From assembly GCA_947489425.1 (NCBI GenBank), contig CANLDL010000004.1, positions 124,001-188,000 on the forward strand: DNA of 64,000 bases, read 5' to 3'. The position numbers were made by a program, and so were the translations under genes. A model generated the notes under the pieces. It worked only from the letters and a program-made list of their open reading frames with translations, had not been told where the DNA came from and did no database searches. The stretch is from an uncultured Pseudomonadales bacterium. GTDB taxonomy: Bacteria > Pseudomonadota > Gammaproteobacteria > Pseudomonadales > Cellvibrionaceae. Numbering within the stretch: the stretch's first letter is position 1; every line of letters begins with the position of its first letter. Of this stretch, positions 48,955-59,604 are shown piece after piece.

Positions 48955-50343
48955 TTGTTTAAGAAACTATTTCAAAAAAGTGACAGCTCTTCATCAGAGC
49001 AAACATCAGTTAACGCTAATGTTCAACAGTCGTCCTCTTCTCAAGCAGATACTAGTAAACACAACAATCAGGCCAACAAGGATCGTGGTCGATCTTCGCA
49101 AAAACGTCGAAAAAATACTAAAAAAGATGCTCCTATAAAAAAATGGGATGAATCGCAGTTTGTTGTGCCTGAGATTGAGGGTAAAACGCGTTTTCACGAT
49201 CTTGAGCTTGAGCCTGAACTAATGCATGCAATTGCTGATTTGGGCTTTGAGTACTGCTCGCCTATTCAGGCGCAGTCGCTACCTAATACCTTAAAAGGCC
49301 TAGATTTATTAGGTAAGGCGCAAACCGGCACGGGTAAAACAGCGGCTTTTTTAGTGGCTATTATCGATGATTTTTTAAAAAATCCAATTTCCGAAAAACG
49401 CTATGCTGGAGAGGCGCGAGCACTCATTATTGCGCCTACACGCGAGCTAGTTTTGCAAATAGCTGATGATGCACGTGCTTTGACCAAGCATACCGACCTC
49501 ACTGTACATACCTTAGTGGGTGGTATGGATTACGATAAGCAAAAACGAAAAATACAAGACCAGCTGGTTGACATTTTAGTCGCGACACCAGGTCGCCTAC
49601 TCGATTTTTCCAGCAGTAAAGATGTTTATCTAGATCAAGTCGAAGTGATGGTATTAGATGAAGCTGACCGGATGTTAGATATGGGTTTTATCCCACAGGT
49701 AAGACGTATTGTGCGTGCAACGCCGCATCGTGATAACCGCCAAACCCTATTCTTCTCTGCCACTTTTACTGATGATGTTATGCGCCTGGCGGAGCAATGG
49801 ACTTGTGACCCTGTTAGTGTCGAGATAGAACCTGACAGCGTTGCTACCGATAGAGTTAAGCAATATGTCTATTTGACCTCTACCGAAGAAAAGCTAACGG
49901 TCTTATGTAATATTGCGCGTGATGAAGATACCGATAATTTAATTGTGTTTGCCAATCGCCGTGATGAATGTAGGCGCCTTCATCAGCAACTCGAGCGTAG
50001 AGGCTTTAAAGTAGGTTTGCTATCGGGCGAGATACATCAAAGTAAGCGTGTTAAAACACTGGATGCGTTCAAATCTGGACGTATTAAGGTGCTAGTTGCC
50101 ACCGATGTTGCCGGCCGCGGTATTCATATTGATGATATCAGCCACGTTGTGAATTACACCTTGCCAGAAGAGGCCGAGGACTACGTACATCGCATTGGCC
50201 GTACTGGTCGTGCTGGCAAAGACGGTGTGTCTATCAGTTTTGCTTGCGAAGACGATGCCTTTCGTCTACCAGCTATCGAGGAATTACTTGGTTCTCCTAT
50301 TCATTGCGAACAGCCACCAGAGGCATTGTTAAAGCCACTATAA
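48955..50343 (+). CDS. rhlB: DEAD-box ATP-dependent RNA helicase, RhlB type
   Basis: A 462-residue helicase with a Ser/Asn/Lys-rich N-terminal extension (about residues 8-60). All motifs are present: [42 protein letters not shown], and [10 protein letters not shown]. The N-terminal MFKKLF start and length suggest RhlB, the helicase of the RNA degradosome, but other DEAD-box paralogues are possible. It starts with TTG at 48955, seven bases after AGG. A terminator-like hairpin spans its stop codon. Confidence 0.85.
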   Translation: MFKKLFQKSDSSSSEQTSVNANVQQSSSSQADTSKHNNQANKDRGRSSQKRRKNTKKDAPIKKWDESQFVVPEIEGKTRFHDLELEPELMHAIADLGFEYCSPIQAQSLPNTLKGLDLLGKAQTGTGKTAAFLVAIIDDFLKNPISEKRYAGEARALIIAPTRELVLQIADDARALTKHTDLTVHTLVGGMDYDKQKRKIQDQLVDILVATPGRLLDFSSSKDVYLDQVEVMVLDEADRMLDMGFIPQVRRIVRATPHRDNRQTLFFSATFTDDVMRLAEQWTCDPVSVEIEPDSVATDRVKQYVYLTSTEEKLTVLCNIARDEDTDNLIVFANRRDECRRLHQQLERRGFKVGLLSGEIHQSKRVKTLDAFKSGRIKVLVATDVAGRGIHIDDISHVVNYTLPEEAEDYVHRIGRTGRAGKDGVSISFACEDDAFRLPAIEELLGSPIHCEQPPEALLKPL

Positions 50344-50351
50344 GTGGCTTT
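50331..50351 (+). terminator. Hairpin spanning the helicase stop codon
   Basis: AAAGCCACT and AGTGGCTTT form a perfect 9-bp stem with the three-base loop ATA, and the TAA stop (50341-50343) is partly in the loop and stem. It is followed by a C run instead of T. It may act as a terminator or protect the mRNA 3' end. Confidence 0.5.
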
Positions 50352-50521
50352 CCCCCCTAAGGTTTGACAACTCCCCACCTTATACCGCTGTAACATTCAT
50401 TTTCTCTTTACCTTTTGTTTTTTTAAGCCTATTTATACCTTTTTCGTCTATTTTTTAGTTTTTTCTTGAGTGTTGTCTACACTTAAGGAAGGTATGTATA
50501 AATGATAGAGGCTGCGAGCAC

Positions 50522-51802
50522 GTGCAAAAAATATTGATTGTTGAAGACAGTTCCATTGTGGCGAAAATTTTAGTACATCTAGCGAAGCAAGAGTTAGAGT
50601 TTGAAATTGTTTTAGCCATGACTTTTGCTGAGGCTAGGGCTAAGTTTAAGCAATACAATGGTGATTTCTTTGCAGCCATTGTCGATCTAAATCTACCCGA
50701 TGCACCCGATGGAGAAGTCGTTGATTTCACGTTGGAGAAAAAAATACCAACCATTGTGTTAACTGGAACCTTTGATGAAAAACGTCGATCGACACTGCTA
50801 GAAAAAGGTATTGTTGATTATGTGACTAAAGAGGGGAAGTACTCTTACCTATATGCCTTGAGGCTGGTTAATCGCTTACAAGCTAATATGTCGATAAAGG
50901 TATTAGTGGTAGAAGATTCTAGTACGATGCGTAATTTAATTGTGAGTATGCTTAAGCGACACTTATTTAAAGTTGTTGAGGCAGTGGATGGTATTGATGC
51001 AATAAAAGTATTTTTGGCAAACCCTGATATTAAACTGTTAATTACCGATTACAATATGCCAAACATGGATGGCTTTGATCTTGTTAAAAATATTCGATGT
51101 AAATATGAAAAATTTGATTTGATTATTATAGGGCTTTCGGCAGAAGGGGAGAGCAGCTTATCGGCTCGATTCATTAAAACTGGCGCCAATGACTTTTTAA
51201 CAAAGCCTTTTAACCCTGAGGAGTTTTATTGCCGTATTAATCATAATATAGAATCCCTTGAATTGGTTGAACAAATCAGAGACGTCTCTAATAGGGACTA
51301 TTTAACAGGTTTATATAGCCGGCGTTACTTTTTTCAAAAAGGAGAAGAGTTGTGGCAGCAGGCAAAGGACAACAGCCAGTCTTTATCGATGGCCGTATTG
51401 AATATTGATGATTTTAAAAATATCAATGATCAATACGGTAATGTATTTGCCGACTCAATACTGAAAAAAATATCTGACATACTCAATAAGACATTATTTC
51501 GATTTTTGGTGGCACGCTCTTCGGGTAAAGAGTTTTATATGCTAATGCAAGGCTTAGATAGTAATCAGGCCTCTATATTGCTTGATAAGATACGTGCAAT
51601 CATTTCAAGAGAGGTATTTACCTTTGAAAATGATGAGGTGTTCATTACTTGTAGTGGAGGCGTTACTAATAAGCTGACAGATCGACTTATTGACCAGGTA
51701 ACTATTGCCGAAAACTTAGTTATATCTGCAAAAGAGGCTGGAAAAAATATTGTATTTAGTGAAGATGCCACAGATATCATGGGCGACGATGATGCAGCAT
51801 AA
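50522..51802 (+). CDS. Twin receiver-domain protein with degenerate GGDEF domain
   Basis: A 426-residue cytosolic response regulator starting with GTG. Receiver 1 (about 1-120) has ILIVEDSS and the phospho-Asp in AAIVDLNLPD; receiver 2 (about 125-245) has VLVVEDSS, LLITDYNMPN and the Lys in FLTKPFN. The GGDEF domain (about 255-420) starts RDYLTGLYSRRYFFQKG, but the catalytic loop reads SGKEF (residues 334-338) instead of GG(D/E)EF, so cyclase activity is doubtful. It may bind GTP or act as a receptor or scaffold. It is followed by genes on the opposite strand. Confidence 0.9.
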   Translation: MQKILIVEDSSIVAKILVHLAKQELEFEIVLAMTFAEARAKFKQYNGDFFAAIVDLNLPDAPDGEVVDFTLEKKIPTIVLTGTFDEKRRSTLLEKGIVDYVTKEGKYSYLYALRLVNRLQANMSIKVLVVEDSSTMRNLIVSMLKRHLFKVVEAVDGIDAIKVFLANPDIKLLITDYNMPNMDGFDLVKNIRCKYEKFDLIIIGLSAEGESSLSARFIKTGANDFLTKPFNPEEFYCRINHNIESLELVEQIRDVSNRDYLTGLYSRRYFFQKGEELWQQAKDNSQSLSMAVLNIDDFKNINDQYGNVFADSILKKISDILNKTLFRFLVARSSGKEFYMLMQGLDSNQASILLDKIRAIISREVFTFENDEVFITCSGGVTNKLTDRLIDQVTIAENLVISAKEAGKNIVFSEDATDIMGDDDAA

Positions 51803-51847
51803 GAATTAACATTTTTTATCTTTGTTGCCGATTGTATGCTAAGAAAG

Positions 51848-52291
51848 CTATTGCCAGACTAACCCTTTATGCATGCCAATAAGCTTAGTAATACTTGGTG
51901 TTATTTTATTGCTAATATTATTGGCAAGGCTTGTTGGTAAAAGGGCTTGTTTATTAAGTTTGATTAAGCCAAGTAGTTTTTGACCTTTATGAAAGACGAT
52001 GCGTATGCGCCATAGATATTCTTTCTCGCCTTTGAGGTCATCTAAAAACCCCCAGGGGTAAATGCAAAGGGCGATTGTTCCTTTTTCATTATCGTTTTCT
52101 GCATCAAAGATAACAGACCATCCCCAATCTTCTTCTACTATCTCAGTGTTTTTATAATCGTTTTTAAATAATTGATAAAGGTGTTTGGCAACATCTTCTC
52201 CGTAACACTGATTCGAGTCGTCAGTTAATTCGCTTGTGAGATCAAAGCGAGTATCAATAAACTCATAGGTGTAGCTTAATAGCTCATTCAT
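51848..52291 (-). CDS. Conserved-looking protein of unknown function
   Basis: A 147-residue soluble protein, not recognised. It is acidic in the N-terminal half (YTYEFIDTRFDLTSELTDDS), with a Trp-rich stretch (EEDWGWSVIFDAENDNEKG, CIYPWGFLDDLK) and a C-terminal part ending KLIGMHKGLVWQ. The alternating pattern suggests an alpha/beta fold. It is convergent with the twin-receiver gene and upstream of nothing obvious. No operon partner is evident. Confidence 0.6.
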   Translation of the reverse strand: MNELLSYTYEFIDTRFDLTSELTDDSNQCYGEDVAKHLYQLFKNDYKNTEIVEEDWGWSVIFDAENDNEKGTIALCIYPWGFLDDLKGEKEYLWRIRIVFHKGQKLLGLIKLNKQALLPTSLANNISNKITPSITKLIGMHKGLVWQ

Positions 52292-52384
52292 TTTTTCGGT
52301 TTCTATATCCAGTAATTGATTGGAGATACCTTGTTAAACGACTATGATTCCTCTCTACTTTTTATTCTATATTATGTATTGAGA

Positions 52385-53062
52385 TTAAGCTAAGCTAGCC
52401 TGTAACCAAGCAGAGATATCATTAATTTGTTCAATGCAAAGGCTATGCTCCATAGGGTAGGTTTTGTATTCCGCGGTATATTGCTTTTCTTTTAGTAATT
52501 GATGGGCTTGTTCTCCAAGTACTGGCGGAACAACACCATCGTAGCTTCCATGTGCAATATAAATAGGTAGGTTTTGATTAACTGGGTTTAGCGTTATGGT
52601 GTCTTTGGTGGCAAAGTAAGTCGATAAAGCCATTAAGCCACCTAGTGGCTTAGAGTGACTCAATGCTAATTCATAGCCAACCGCTCCACCTTGCGAAAAG
52701 CCCGCAATAATAATGCGCTCGCTAGCAATTCCACGTTCTATTTCACGTTCAATAAACTCATCGATTAATTTAGCGGAGTTTACCAGTTGTTCTGTATCGA
52801 TCTTGCGGTCGATGTCCATCGCTAAAATATCGTACCAAGCAGGCATGACAAAACCATTATTGACGGTAACGGGTAGTTTAGGTGCATTGGGGAATATAAA
52901 GCGAATCGCTAATGAGTCAGGCAGATTTAGTGCGGGGATAACGTCTCTAAAATCATTGCCGTCGGCACCAAGACCATGCATCCAAATGACACTGGCGGTT
53001 GCTGCTTGGGTAGGTTCTATTTCTACTGCTGATAAAGTCGGAGTTTTGAAACTGGATGTCAT
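52385..53062 (-). CDS. Carboxylesterase/phospholipase-like alpha/beta hydrolase
   Basis: A 225-residue alpha/beta hydrolase of the acyl-protein-thioesterase/carboxylesterase class. The nucleophile elbow is GFSQGG, the oxyanion region MHGLGADGNDF, the acid DGVVPP and the His in MEHSLC. It probably hydrolyses short acyl esters. Cytoplasmic, with no signal peptide. It stands alone downstream of the chemoreceptor gene. Confidence 0.9.
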   Translation of the reverse strand: MTSSFKTPTLSAVEIEPTQAATASVIWMHGLGADGNDFRDVIPALNLPDSLAIRFIFPNAPKLPVTVNNGFVMPAWYDILAMDIDRKIDTEQLVNSAKLIDEFIEREIERGIASERIIIAGFSQGGAVGYELALSHSKPLGGLMALSTYFATKDTITLNPVNQNLPIYIAHGSYDGVVPPVLGEQAHQLLKEKQYTAEYKTYPMEHSLCIEQINDISAWLQASLA

Positions 53063-53173
53063 GATCGATAGCCGCTTACTAAAATTAAAGAGGCATTATA
53101 CAAGCACTGTAGCATTCCCCCAATATTTTTAATGGGGGCTCTTATTATTTGAGGTTATTTAGAGCTTGCTCGT

Positions 53174-55066
53174 TTATAGAATAAAGCGACTCGTCGATTG
53201 ATCGAGTATTTTTGATTGTTCAGATAAGTTATTGGTGTACTGCTGTAATACCCGACGAGTCATCTTTATGCTATCACTTTGTGTACTGATCTCTTCTACT
53301 TGCTCGCTAATATCCGTGGTGTTGCTAGAGATATGTTCAACAGCGATAATGACTTGGTCCATCTCGGCGACGATATTTTGTATTTGCTCCTCGATGGTCG
53401 AGAAAGAATTCATCGCACTGTGTGCATTCTCCTGACCCGATGTGGCAAGGCCTGTACCTTGTTGCATGAGTTCGCTCATACGTTTTGATTGGTCATTAAA
53501 GTTTTTAATGATCTCGCCAATACTGTTTGTGGCGTCGACTGTTTTATGGGCCAAGGCGCGTACTTCGTCTGCCACCACAGAAAACCCTCGACCAGCTTCG
53601 CCAGCACGTGCAGACTCTATCGCGGCATTTAATGCCAATAAATTGGTTTGGTCTGCAAGCCCGTTGATCACATCAATAATACCTAGCATTTGTTTACTGG
53701 AATCACCAAGGCCAATCACTTCTTGATGGCTTGTTTCTATGAGCTTGGCTATTTCTTCCATGGAATCAACGCAGGTATTAATGATCTTCCCTCCAGATTT
53801 TGCGGTAGTTGATGTGTTTTGAATAGTTTTGTTGACATCAGCAGAGCGCTCGGCAACATTGTTAACGGCGCTCGATATATTTTGGGTCGCCGATGTCGAT
53901 TGTTGGGTATCTTTTTCTAGCTCTCTTGTTGCATTTGCAAGGTTATTCACCTCGCTTTCTATTTCTGTGCGAATGCCCAATAACGCGCTATTACCATCGA
54001 CAACACTCGATAAGGCCTTAGAGATATCGTTAATCATGCGGTTAGATGCGACACGTAGTTGAGTAAATTCATCACTCTTGTTGTTATTAACCGGTAGTGT
54101 CTCTGAAAAATCGCCCGCGGCGACCTGTTTTAATAAACCTTGAATACTTTTTAGTTGGCCAGTCAGTTGCTTAGTGATCGCCGCAAGGCTCAAAAAGATA
54201 GCCAAGGCAACGCTAATAGCAGCAGTGGCGATGATTATATTTGCGGTATAAAGCGCCGTTTCTGCCTCGTGATGAGCTTGCGTAATCAGCGTTTCTTCGA
54301 GAAAAATATTTTGTTGTGTAACAAGAGCTGAGAGCTCATTTTTAATGGGAAGGATCGCACTAGTAATTGCTTGGTCTTTTTTGATGAGTGCTCGGGTTGT
54401 ATCAAATACATTGCGAAAGCTAACAATGGCTTTGCCAATATCTTTGTCTGCCCACTTTAAGCGTTTAGACATAGATTCTAAGGCTTTTAATGCTTTATCC
54501 GTTTTCTTTTCGGTATCGTCGTCTTGTTTTACGCTGTACTTTTGCAGGCTAAAGCTCAATGCGCCGACTTTTTTCCTAATGGCAGAGAAAGACAGGCGCT
54601 CTAGTAGGTTCATAGCAGTGAAAAGCTCTTTTACTTTACCTTCCTCAGTATTAAAGCCAAGTTCTATTCTGTTCTCAATCCAGTCGTGCCTTTGCTGTGT
54701 GTATTGTGTGGCAAGTGCACTCAATTGGTTGGCATAATCACCTGCCTGAGCGTTATTAATATCCTTTGCTTCCTCTTGCATAGAAAGGGTGTCTTCCTTG
54801 AAGTCATCTAGAGCGTTATCGTAAGGCTCTGGGTTTTCTAAGGTTAATTTGCTGCTAATCGCTTCTAGCTTAAGTAAATTATTTGCTAGTGTGAGGGAAT
54901 GAATCTCATAATCGACAACGGCATCTTGATCTTCAATACTTTTATTGATTTTGTTAAGGCCAATAAACGCAGCACCAGCAACCAGTGACAGGCCGGTAAG
55001 CGTAATGATAATGACGCAAGATAATTTTTGCTTCCATGATAGGTTAATGGTGAGTCTTGATGGCAT
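53174..55066 (-). CDS. Methyl-accepting chemotaxis protein
   Basis: A 630-residue transmembrane chemoreceptor. Membrane segments at about residues 12-35 and 275-300 frame a mainly helical periplasmic ligand domain (four-helix type). A HAMP domain (about 300-355) is followed by the signalling coiled coil with the tip sequence [20 protein letters not shown] and [18 protein letters not shown] (about 455-500). It should pass signals to CheA. It has no pentapeptide for CheR at the C-terminus. It is upstream of none of its own che genes here. Confidence 0.95.
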   Translation of the reverse strand: MPSRLTINLSWKQKLSCVIIITLTGLSLVAGAAFIGLNKINKSIEDQDAVVDYEIHSLTLANNLLKLEAISSKLTLENPEPYDNALDDFKEDTLSMQEEAKDINNAQAGDYANQLSALATQYTQQRHDWIENRIELGFNTEEGKVKELFTAMNLLERLSFSAIRKKVGALSFSLQKYSVKQDDDTEKKTDKALKALESMSKRLKWADKDIGKAIVSFRNVFDTTRALIKKDQAITSAILPIKNELSALVTQQNIFLEETLITQAHHEAETALYTANIIIATAAISVALAIFLSLAAITKQLTGQLKSIQGLLKQVAAGDFSETLPVNNNKSDEFTQLRVASNRMINDISKALSSVVDGNSALLGIRTEIESEVNNLANATRELEKDTQQSTSATQNISSAVNNVAERSADVNKTIQNTSTTAKSGGKIINTCVDSMEEIAKLIETSHQEVIGLGDSSKQMLGIIDVINGLADQTNLLALNAAIESARAGEAGRGFSVVADEVRALAHKTVDATNSIGEIIKNFNDQSKRMSELMQQGTGLATSGQENAHSAMNSFSTIEEQIQNIVAEMDQVIIAVEHISSNTTDISEQVEEISTQSDSIKMTRRVLQQYTNNLSEQSKILDQSTSRFIL

Positions 55067-55233
55067 ATTAGCTACCTTAAATACATCCTTAGTGCTTGTT
55101 AATTAATCATTTATTATTTAAGTGTAGTCAAAGTGTTGAGTTTTATTATTTTTAAATGAGATAAATTAGTAGTTTTATATAATTACTAATTATAATTAAC
55201 GTCATTTTTTGTTAAATATCGCTATAAATATGG

Positions 55234-57552
55234 TTAGTGATTAATTTTTTGCCAGATACTGATAATATTTTGCGAGGTGCTTAGTAAGTCACTCTCTTCG
55301 ACGGGCTTTGAAAAAAGGTAACCCTGAATTTTATTTTCACTCGATCTACCTAAAATACTTTTAATTAAGTCAAATTGTTCTTCTGTTTCCACACCTTCTG
55401 CTACAACATTCATGTGTAAATTCTCTGCTAGTTGAGCAATAGTCGTCACAATTGCACGGTCTTGTTCGACACTTGGTGCGTCTGAGATAAAGGAGCGGTC
55501 AATCTTTAAGGTGTTAAATGGCAGGTTTTTGAGATAATTCATGGAGGAGTAGCCAGTACCAAAATCATCAATGGCTAAGCTGACGCCCATATTGGCAATT
55601 TCATCTAACAGTAGTTTTGTGTATTCGATGTCATCTACTAATGAGCTTTCTGTAACCTCTAACTCCAGCCATTGAGGCTTGCAGTGAGTTTTTTTGAGGA
55701 TGTCATTAATCGTGACAATGATGCCCTTTTGCTTTAACTGGCGAGAGGAGAGATTTACCGATACCCTAATCTCATGGCCTATTTTGGCAGCCCTTGCTGC
55801 AAAAAAGCAGGCCTCTTTTAGTACCCATTCACCGACATCCGTTATTAGGCCGGTTTCTTCTAATAAGTGAATAAATTGTGCGGGCAATATAACGCCTCTT
55901 TCGGGGTGCTTCCAACGGACAAGTGCCTCTACGCTCGAATACTTACCCGTATGAATATCTACCTTTGGTTGGTAGAGCAAGAATAGTTGCGACTCATGTT
56001 TTGCGAGCATTTTTCGCATATCAACTTCTAAGGATAGTAAGCGGTTGGCTTTTGAATCATCTGCCTTTAAATAGAAGCGGTAGGAGTTCCTTCCTGATTT
56101 TTTGGCCTTGTACATGGCTACATCTGCTTTTTTTAATAGGGCTTGTATATCTTTTCCGTCGTTAGGGCATCGGCTTATACCAATACTGGGTGTTACGATG
56201 AGTTCTCTTTGATTAACAATGTATGACTCGGCCAAAGATCTCATAATGTTTTCGGCCATAGAAATGATGTCATTGTCATTAGTAACGTTGGTTAATAATA
56301 TGGCGAATTCATCCCCACCAAGCCGACAGGCTAAATTTTTATCTTTTACCAAAAAGCTGATACGTTCAGCGACCTTAACCAATAACTGATCGCCGATATC
56401 ATGTCCTAACGTGTCATTGATCAATTTAAATCGGTCTAAATCGATAAACATGACTGCCAAATAATGGCTGTCCCACTGAGCTTCTGATAACTCTTTCGAT
56501 AATCTATCAAGAAATAATGAGCGATTAGGTAGCCCTGTCAATGTATCGTATTGAGCGAGGTGTAGCATCTTATTCTGAGCTTCTAATCTATCAGTGATGT
56601 CAGTACATATACTACAAATGCGGTATATCTTGTTGTCACTGCTATACAAAGGAAATTTAACGCACAAATAAAAGTGGTCCCCTTCTTTTGTTGGCAATAC
56701 TTCTTCGCATTGAATGGCGTCTCCTGCTTTGAAGACTTCTGCATCGTCTATACAGATCATATCGGCAGTATCATTAGCAAAAATATCGTAGTCTGTTTTT
56801 CCAATAACACTGTCTTTCTCAAGGCCTAGAGTATCTAAAAACATTGCATTAACGAGATCGTAACGGCCATCAATATCTTTTAACGAAATTAAAGCAGTAG
56901 AGTTATTAATGATTGAATCCAGCTTGTCGTTTGTGGATATTAGTAGCTTTTCAACTAAAAAACGTTCTTCAATTTCAATTTTTAATTGCTTGTTAATTAT
57001 TTCTAGTTCATTGTTTCGTAGAGTGAGTTTGTTTTGTAATTTCTCGCGGGATATTGCCAGCTCACGAATAGTGTTAATGTCTCGATAAGAGCGCAACGCT
57101 GCCGTAATACATGAGCGCATTTTTTCTGAGGTTAATTCCGTTTTGGTTCTATAGTCATTGATATCATAATCGGCAATAACACTCAGCTCGGGAGCCTGAC
57201 CTGGTTGCCCTGTGCGAAGTATAATGCGTAAAAACTGGTTTTTAATGGTGTTTCGAATATGTGATACTAGGTCTAGGCCTGCATGTTCAGTTTCCATGAC
57301 GACATCGAGCAATAGTACTGAAAAATCGTTCGTTTGCTCCAAAAGCTCACGGGCTTCTTTTGCTGAATAAGCGAAGGTTAGCTTTAATGGCCTATCATCA
57401 AAGTAAAAATCAGACAAAATTAAACGAGTAACATCGTGTATGGCCTGATCGTCATCAACAACTAATATATTCCAAGGGCTGTTGATATCTCTATTATCAA
57501 CTTTTTCTTTTGTTGATTTTTTTTGTGCAAACTTAACTAATTTACTATTCAT
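55234..57552 (-). CDS. REC-PAS-GGDEF-EAL c-di-GMP turnover protein
   Basis: A 772-residue protein. The N-terminal receiver (about 25-170) is the DUF3369-associated type with LLLDVVMETEHAGLDLV and ILRTGQPGQAPE. A PAS domain (about 205-325) has LDSIINNSTALISLKDIDGR. The diguanylate cyclase motif is intact, CRLGGDEFAIL (near 415), and the phosphodiesterase has EALVRWKHPERG (near 542), DDFGTGYSS and the late EGVETEEQ. Both activities are thus possible. It probably controls biofilm or motility. The histidine kinase gene lies 115 bp upstream on the same strand. Confidence 0.94.
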   Translation of the reverse strand: MNSKLVKFAQKKSTKEKVDNRDINSPWNILVVDDDQAIHDVTRLILSDFYFDDRPLKLTFAYSAKEARELLEQTNDFSVLLLDVVMETEHAGLDLVSHIRNTIKNQFLRIILRTGQPGQAPELSVIADYDINDYRTKTELTSEKMRSCITAALRSYRDINTIRELAISREKLQNKLTLRNNELEIINKQLKIEIEERFLVEKLLISTNDKLDSIINNSTALISLKDIDGRYDLVNAMFLDTLGLEKDSVIGKTDYDIFANDTADMICIDDAEVFKAGDAIQCEEVLPTKEGDHFYLCVKFPLYSSDNKIYRICSICTDITDRLEAQNKMLHLAQYDTLTGLPNRSLFLDRLSKELSEAQWDSHYLAVMFIDLDRFKLINDTLGHDIGDQLLVKVAERISFLVKDKNLACRLGGDEFAILLTNVTNDNDIISMAENIMRSLAESYIVNQRELIVTPSIGISRCPNDGKDIQALLKKADVAMYKAKKSGRNSYRFYLKADDSKANRLLSLEVDMRKMLAKHESQLFLLYQPKVDIHTGKYSSVEALVRWKHPERGVILPAQFIHLLEETGLITDVGEWVLKEACFFAARAAKIGHEIRVSVNLSSRQLKQKGIIVTINDILKKTHCKPQWLELEVTESSLVDDIEYTKLLLDEIANMGVSLAIDDFGTGYSSMNYLKNLPFNTLKIDRSFISDAPSVEQDRAIVTTIAQLAENLHMNVVAEGVETEEQFDLIKSILGRSSENKIQGYLFSKPVEESDLLSTSQNIISIWQKINH

Positions 57553-57667
57553 TGCTACTCCTAGAGAAATCTCTATAGCCTTCTCTTTGTGATCAAATAA
57601 ATCAAAATCCTATGATTTATTTCTATAAAAATTAGTGTTCATTCTTTGTCAGCTTTGATTGACTAGC

Positions 57668-59149
57668 CTAGCTATCACAGGTTGGCGTAGTAGGGTCAGT
57701 AGTAGGGTCAATCGGTAGATATATATCAAATCGAGTGCCTTGATTTATTTTGCTGAAGCAGGAGATGTGCCCTTTTAATTTATCTACAACCAAATTGTGT
57801 AAAATATGAAGGCCAAGGCCGGTATTGCCACTTCCTCTTCCTGTAGTAAAGAAAGGTTCAAAGATATGTAGTTGATCTTCTTTTGAGATTCCATGTCCGT
57901 CATCTTCAAAAGATGCAAGAACCTCTCGTGCATTTTTTTTGCTGATAGATATCGTCAATGTGCCATGTTTTTTGCCTTTAAAAGCATGGTCCATGGCATT
58001 GGTTATAATGTTGGTAATGATCTGAATAAAAGAGTCACTGTGAATTTGTATTTTTAACGCCTCTTCACAGTGTAGTTTTACTTCCATATTGGATTTTTTA
58101 GTTAAGGGTGATAGGCTAATCAGTACTTCTTCTATGTAGTCTTTTATATTGATAGTTTGCAGCTCTTCAATAGTTTGATCCACTGAGACCATTTTAAAAC
58201 TTTTGACGAGTGTCGATGTGCGTAAAAGATTGCTGCTGACAATCTCGTTAGTTTTTTCTATTTCTGTAAAAAAATGACAAAGGTCCTCTTCTGTTAGTTG
58301 CTCTGCCTCGTAGGATTTTTTTATTTTATGTAATAGCTCATTTGAATGAGAGCTGGCAGTTATGCTAACCCCAACGGGAGTGTTTATTTCGTGGGCAATA
58401 CCGGCTACTAGGGTTGTTAATGAGGCCATTCGTTCAGATTGTATAAGGGCGCTGTACTCTTTTTCTTCTTCTAGCTTGGTTTTTGTTTCTGCTAATACTT
58501 TGTAGTCACGAGCAACACTGCGCGACAGTAATAAGCCAAATATGGGTACAATAAACGCTTTGCCTATGACAATGCTGATGACGATAAAAAAGATAATTTT
58601 AACTGTTCTTGCTACCAGTGGTTCGAAGGCAGCGCCATTTTCTTCGAATTGTTTAATACTTTGATGTAAATGAGTGAGTAGAGATACTTTGCTTATTTTG
58701 TCGAGCCTGTAATCTCTTATTTTTTGAAGTATCTCGTCGGCAATTAAAATATCATTTTGGCAAACTCGGATGGCATTGTCTGTTTTAATGAGTGACATCA
58801 TAAATTCTTCGATAGGCCCTACAAGTGCTAAACAATCGAGGGGTTGTTGCTGGATTAGTATGATGTCGTTTTCTACCGAAATAAGTGCGCCTCTATCGCT
58901 CTCAAATTCTTTGACGCTTTGGACCACCTGCGTAATGTATTTTTGGTGGAGGTAGTTTAATTCGTGCATTCTACCTCCCATTTGAATCTCGTAGGCGCCA
59001 ATAATACTTAAAACCCCCGAGATAATAACGAGAACGTTAACGATATTTAATTTGGTAGAAACAGAGAAAAAACTATCGTTTAGCCAAGCAATAAACCTAG
59101 ATAGATACTTGCTTTTATGGATGTTGTGAGTGTCGATATCTACAGGCAA
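57668..59149 (-). CDS. Sensor histidine kinase
   Basis: A 493-residue transmembrane kinase. It starts with TTG at 59149, seven bases after AAGGA. Membrane segments are at about 30-55 and 180-205 with a helical periplasmic part between. The H-box is VAGIAHEINTPVGVS (His near residue 250), the N-box IITNAMDHAFKG, and the G-boxes DDGHGIS and GSGNTGLGLHIL. The H-box type (HEINTP) is common in kinases without a tight DHp pattern. It is the likely partner of the REC-PAS-GGDEF-EAL protein encoded next on the same strand. Confidence 0.92.
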   Translation of the reverse strand: MPVDIDTHNIHKSKYLSRFIAWLNDSFFSVSTKLNIVNVLVIISGVLSIIGAYEIQMGGRMHELNYLHQKYITQVVQSVKEFESDRGALISVENDIILIQQQPLDCLALVGPIEEFMMSLIKTDNAIRVCQNDILIADEILQKIRDYRLDKISKVSLLTHLHQSIKQFEENGAAFEPLVARTVKIIFFIVISIVIGKAFIVPIFGLLLSRSVARDYKVLAETKTKLEEEKEYSALIQSERMASLTTLVAGIAHEINTPVGVSITASSHSNELLHKIKKSYEAEQLTEEDLCHFFTEIEKTNEIVSSNLLRTSTLVKSFKMVSVDQTIEELQTINIKDYIEEVLISLSPLTKKSNMEVKLHCEEALKIQIHSDSFIQIITNIITNAMDHAFKGKKHGTLTISISKKNAREVLASFEDDGHGISKEDQLHIFEPFFTTGRGSGNTGLGLHILHNLVVDKLKGHISCFSKINQGTRFDIYLPIDPTTDPTTPTCDS

Positions 59150-59604
59150 AATATCTTCCTTAGTATAAAAATATGTACAGCTTTTCTTAAGGTTTACTTA
59201 ACCGACGAAAATCATATCTTTTATGCATTACTCGCTAAAAATGAATGTCTCTATAGCGTGTTAATCAGTACTGTAAAGATCATTCAGGCAGGTTCCTTCC
59301 TAAAATTAAATTTTGGGAGCGCTTATAAGAACAATAGCTGAAATTTGTACAATTACAAATTTCAGCGCCCGAACAATAAGTGCTAAAGGGAGCTGCTGAC
59401 GGAGGCACTAAAGGAGAAGGTCACATTTGTAAAGATATGATGATAGCTAGCTCATATTGGGCTTTGATAGGTGGGTGTAAATAATTTTATGGTATTACTT
59501 AAATTTATCGGAGCATAAACAGGCCATTTTCGATAGAATATCCCGCCTTTTGCCCTTTGCTTAGAGAGAAAGGTGTCAATCGCATATAAACGTAAAGGTA
59601 AGGT
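59150..59604. other. Intergenic region between the histidine kinase and prfC
   Basis: About 455 bp between divergent genes, holding both promoters. Its main feature is the hairpin at 59337-59366. No coding frame of protein-like composition is seen. The prfC start has the sequence AAGGTAAGGT just before it. Confidence 0.5.
59337..59366. repeat. 13-bp perfect inverted repeat with CAAT loop
   Basis: GCTGAAATTTGTA at 59337-59349 and TACAAATTTCAGC at 59354-59366 are perfectly complementary around a four-base loop. No T run follows on either strand, so it is more likely an operator or a structural hairpin than an intrinsic terminator. It lies in the divergent region 240 bp before prfC. Confidence 0.5.
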
